Below, piece by piece: positions 61,701 to 64,000 of a stretch of 64,000 nucleotides of DNA (its first letter is position 1; each line of letters starts with the position of its first letter). The position numbers were made by a program, and so were the translations under genes. The DNA comes from Mercurialis annua (lineage: Eukaryota; Streptophyta; Magnoliopsida; Malpighiales; Euphorbiaceae): the NCBI RefSeq assembly GCF_937616625.2, contig NC_065572.1:37661653-37725652 (forward strand). The letters run 5' to 3'. The notes beneath the pieces were generated by a model that ran no database searches, was not told the origin of the DNA, and was given only the letters and a program-made list of their open reading frames with translations.

Positions 61701-64000
61701 TTGCTAAAAAGGTGAAACGCTTTAATTTGTTTCGTAACGTTTGTAAACGTTTGGCTTAAATTGCTAAAAAGGTGAAACGCTTTAATTTGTTTCGTAACGT
61801 TTGTAAACGTTTGGCTTAAATTGCTAAAAAGGTTAAAAAAAAAAATTTGTTTCATAACCTTTGTAAATGTGTGCCTTAAATCTCTAAAAAGGTGAAACGT
61901 TTGAATCTGTTTCGTAACGTTTGTAAACGTTTGGCTTAAATATCTAAAAAAGTGATATGCTTGGATTTGTTTCAGAACGTTTGCAAACGTTTGGCTTTAA
62001 TTGCTAAAAAGGGGAAACGTTTGGATTTGTTTAGTAACATTTGTAAACGTTTTGCTTAAATTGCTAAAAAGGTGAAACACTTGGTTTTGTTTCGTAACGT
62101 TTGTAAAGGTTTTGCTTAAATCGCTAAAAATGTGAAACGTTTGGATTTTTTTCGTAACGTTTTAAACGTTTGGTTTTGTTTCGTAACGTTTGCAAAATTT
62201 TGGCTTAAATTGCTAAAAATGTGAAACGTTTGGATTTGTTTCGTAATGTTTTAAACGTTCGATTTTGTTTCGTAACGTTTGTAAACGTGTGGCATAAATC
62301 GCTAAAAAGGGGAAACGTTTGGATTTGTTTCGTAATGTTTGTAAACGTTTGCCTTAAATTGCTAAAAAGGTGAAACACTTGGATTTGTATCTTAACATTT
62401 GTAAACGTTTGGCTTAAATTGCTAAAAAGGTGAAACGCTTTAATTTATTTCGTAACGTTTGTAAACGTTTGGCTTAAATCGCTTAAAAGGTGAAACGTTT
62501 GGATTTGTTTCGTAACATTTGGCTTCAATCGCTAGAGAGGGAAAACGTTTGGATTTGTTTCGTAACGTTTGTAAACGTTTCGCATAAATCGCTAAAAAGG
62601 TGAAATGTTTGGATTTTTTCGTAATGTTTCAAACGTTTGGCTTAAATCGCTAAAATGGGGAAACGTTTGGATTTGTTTCGTAATGTTTGTAAACCTTTGG
62701 CTTAAATTGCTAAAACCGGGAAATGCTTGGTTTTGTCTCGTAACGTTTGTAAACATTTGGCTTAAATTTCTAAAAAGGTGAAATGCTTGGATTTATTTCG
62801 GAACGTTTGTAAACTTTTGGCTTAAATTGCTTAAAAGGTGAATTGCTTGGATTTGTTTCATAACGTTTGTAAACGTTTGGCTTAAATTGCTAAAAGGGTG
62901 AAATGCTTGGTTTTGTTTCATAATGTTTGTAAAGGTTTGGCTTAAATTCGCTAAAAATGTGAAACGTTTGGATTTGTTTCGTAACGTTTTAAACGTTTTG
63001 TTTTGTTTCGTAACTTTTGTAAACGTTTTGCCTAAATCGCTAAAAAGGGGAAACGTTTGGATTTGTTTCGTAACGTTTGTAAACGTTTGGCTTAAATCGC
63101 TAGAAAGACGAAACGTTTGAATTTGTTTCGTAATGTTTGTAAACGTTTGGCTTAAATCGCTAGAAAGGCGAAACGTTTGGATTTGTTTCGTAACGTTTGT
63201 AAACGTTTGGGTTAAATTGCTAAAAAGGTGAAACGCTTTAATTTGTTTCGTAACGTTTGTAAACGTTTGGCTTAAATTGCTAAAAAGGTGAAACGCTTTA
63301 ATTTGTTTCGTAACGTTTGTAAACGTTTGGCTTAAATTGCTAAAAAGGTTAAAAAAAAAAATTTGTTTCATAACCTTTGTAAATGTGTGCCTTAAATCTC
63401 TAAAAAGGTGAAACGTTTGAATCTATTTCGTAACGTTTGTAAACGTTTGGCTTAAATTTCTAAAAAAGTGATATGCTTGGATTTGTTTCGGAACGTTTGC
63501 AAACGTTTGGCTTTAATTGCTAAAAAGGGGAAACGTTTGGATTTGTTTAGTAACATTTGTAAACGTTTTGCTTAAATTGCTAAAAAGGTGAAACACTTGG
63601 TTTTGTTTCGTAACGTTTTTAAAGGTTTTGCTTAAATCGCTAAAAATGTGAAACGTTTGGATTTTTTTCGTAACGTTTTAAACGTTTGGTTTTGTTTCGT
63701 AACGTTTGCAAAATTTTGGCTTAAATTGCTAAAAATGTGAAACGTTTGGATTTGTTTCGTAATGTTTTAAACGTTCGATTTTGTTTCGTAACGTTTGTAA
63801 ACGTGTGGCATAAATCGCTAAAAAGGGGAAACGTTTGGATTTGTTTCGTAATGTTTGTAAACGTTTGCCTTAAATTGCTAAAAAGGTGAAACACTTGGAT
63901 TTGTTTCTTAACATTTGTAAACATTTGGCTTAAATTGCTAAAAAGGTGAAACGCTTTAATTTGTTTCGTAACGTTTGTAAACGTTTGGCTTAAATCGCTA
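55785..64000. repeat. 60-bp satellite in a 1516-bp higher-order array with a 3032-bp super-period
   Basis: The landmark TTGTTTCATAACCTTTGTAAA recurs at 55785, 57301, 58816, 60331, 61847 and 63363, spacings of 1515-1516 bp (about 25 monomers). Copies starting at 58816 and 61847 share at least ten variants against those starting at 60331 and 63363, so units alternate in type. A tract of 10 or 11 A marks the boundary of each unit. The array continues past the window end. Confidence 0.94.

Noticed and set aside
1..64000. Regularly spaced repeats that could be mistaken for a CRISPR array
   Set aside because: There are no unique spacers. The repeats are adjoining 60-bp monomers in a plant-type context with retrotransposons, so this is a satellite.
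1..64000. Telomere repeat or CENP-B box within the satellite
   Set aside because: No TTTAGGG runs are seen. The CGTTTGG box only loosely resembles part of a CENP-B box and lacks its other required bases.

Overview
This window is plant repetitive DNA with no recognisable host gene. About 41 kb of the 64 kb is one tandem satellite with a 60-bp monomer, all head-to-tail in the same orientation. It is interrupted by three LTR-retrotransposon insertions. A flowering-plant origin is inferred from the chromodomain-bearing Ty3/gypsy polyprotein, the plant-type Ty1/copia polyprotein, and initiator-tRNA-Met type primer-binding sites. The species cannot be told from this sequence. The setting resembles pericentromeric, centromeric or subtelomeric heterochromatin (inference).

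Layout: (1) 1-18468 is old, divergent satellite. It contains a solo LTR at 1154-4005, and a roughly 3-kb segment present twice (1-5875 without the LTR, and 10121-13133). (2) 18469-29179 is a complete Ty3/gypsy chromovirus on the minus strand. It has both LTRs, a PBS, a PPT, an uninterrupted 1218-codon pol with a chromodomain, and a broken gag. (3) 29180-31189 is divergent satellite. (4) 31190-40771 is three nearly identical 3194-bp higher-order units. (5) 40772-43243 and 52515-55784 are satellite with 1.69-kb and 2.49-kb units, split by a Ty1/copia element. (6) 43244-52514 is that copia element, minus strand, flanked by a perfect TAAAT target duplication. Its polyprotein is cut by one in-frame stop. 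(7) 55785-64000 is a young array with a 1516-bp unit, itself organised as a dimer with a period of about 3032 bp, running off the window end.

The most interesting structure is in the satellite. The monomer holds CGTTTG boxes at offsets 0, 30 and 50, with the next at 60 (spacings 30, 20 and 10 bp, near multiples of a helical turn). It looks like six degenerate decamers. Order increases from left to right: scattered old duplications, then 3194-bp units, then 1.7/2.5-kb units, then 1516/3032-bp nested units that share modules. The solo LTR also carries a cluster of inverted repeats with one shared core but different, still self-complementary, outer arms.

The retroelements are typical parasites of such DNA. 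Both full-length copies look non-autonomous because of their coding breaks. The satellite's many repetitive open frames are a by-product of a 60-bp period and are not annotated as genes.
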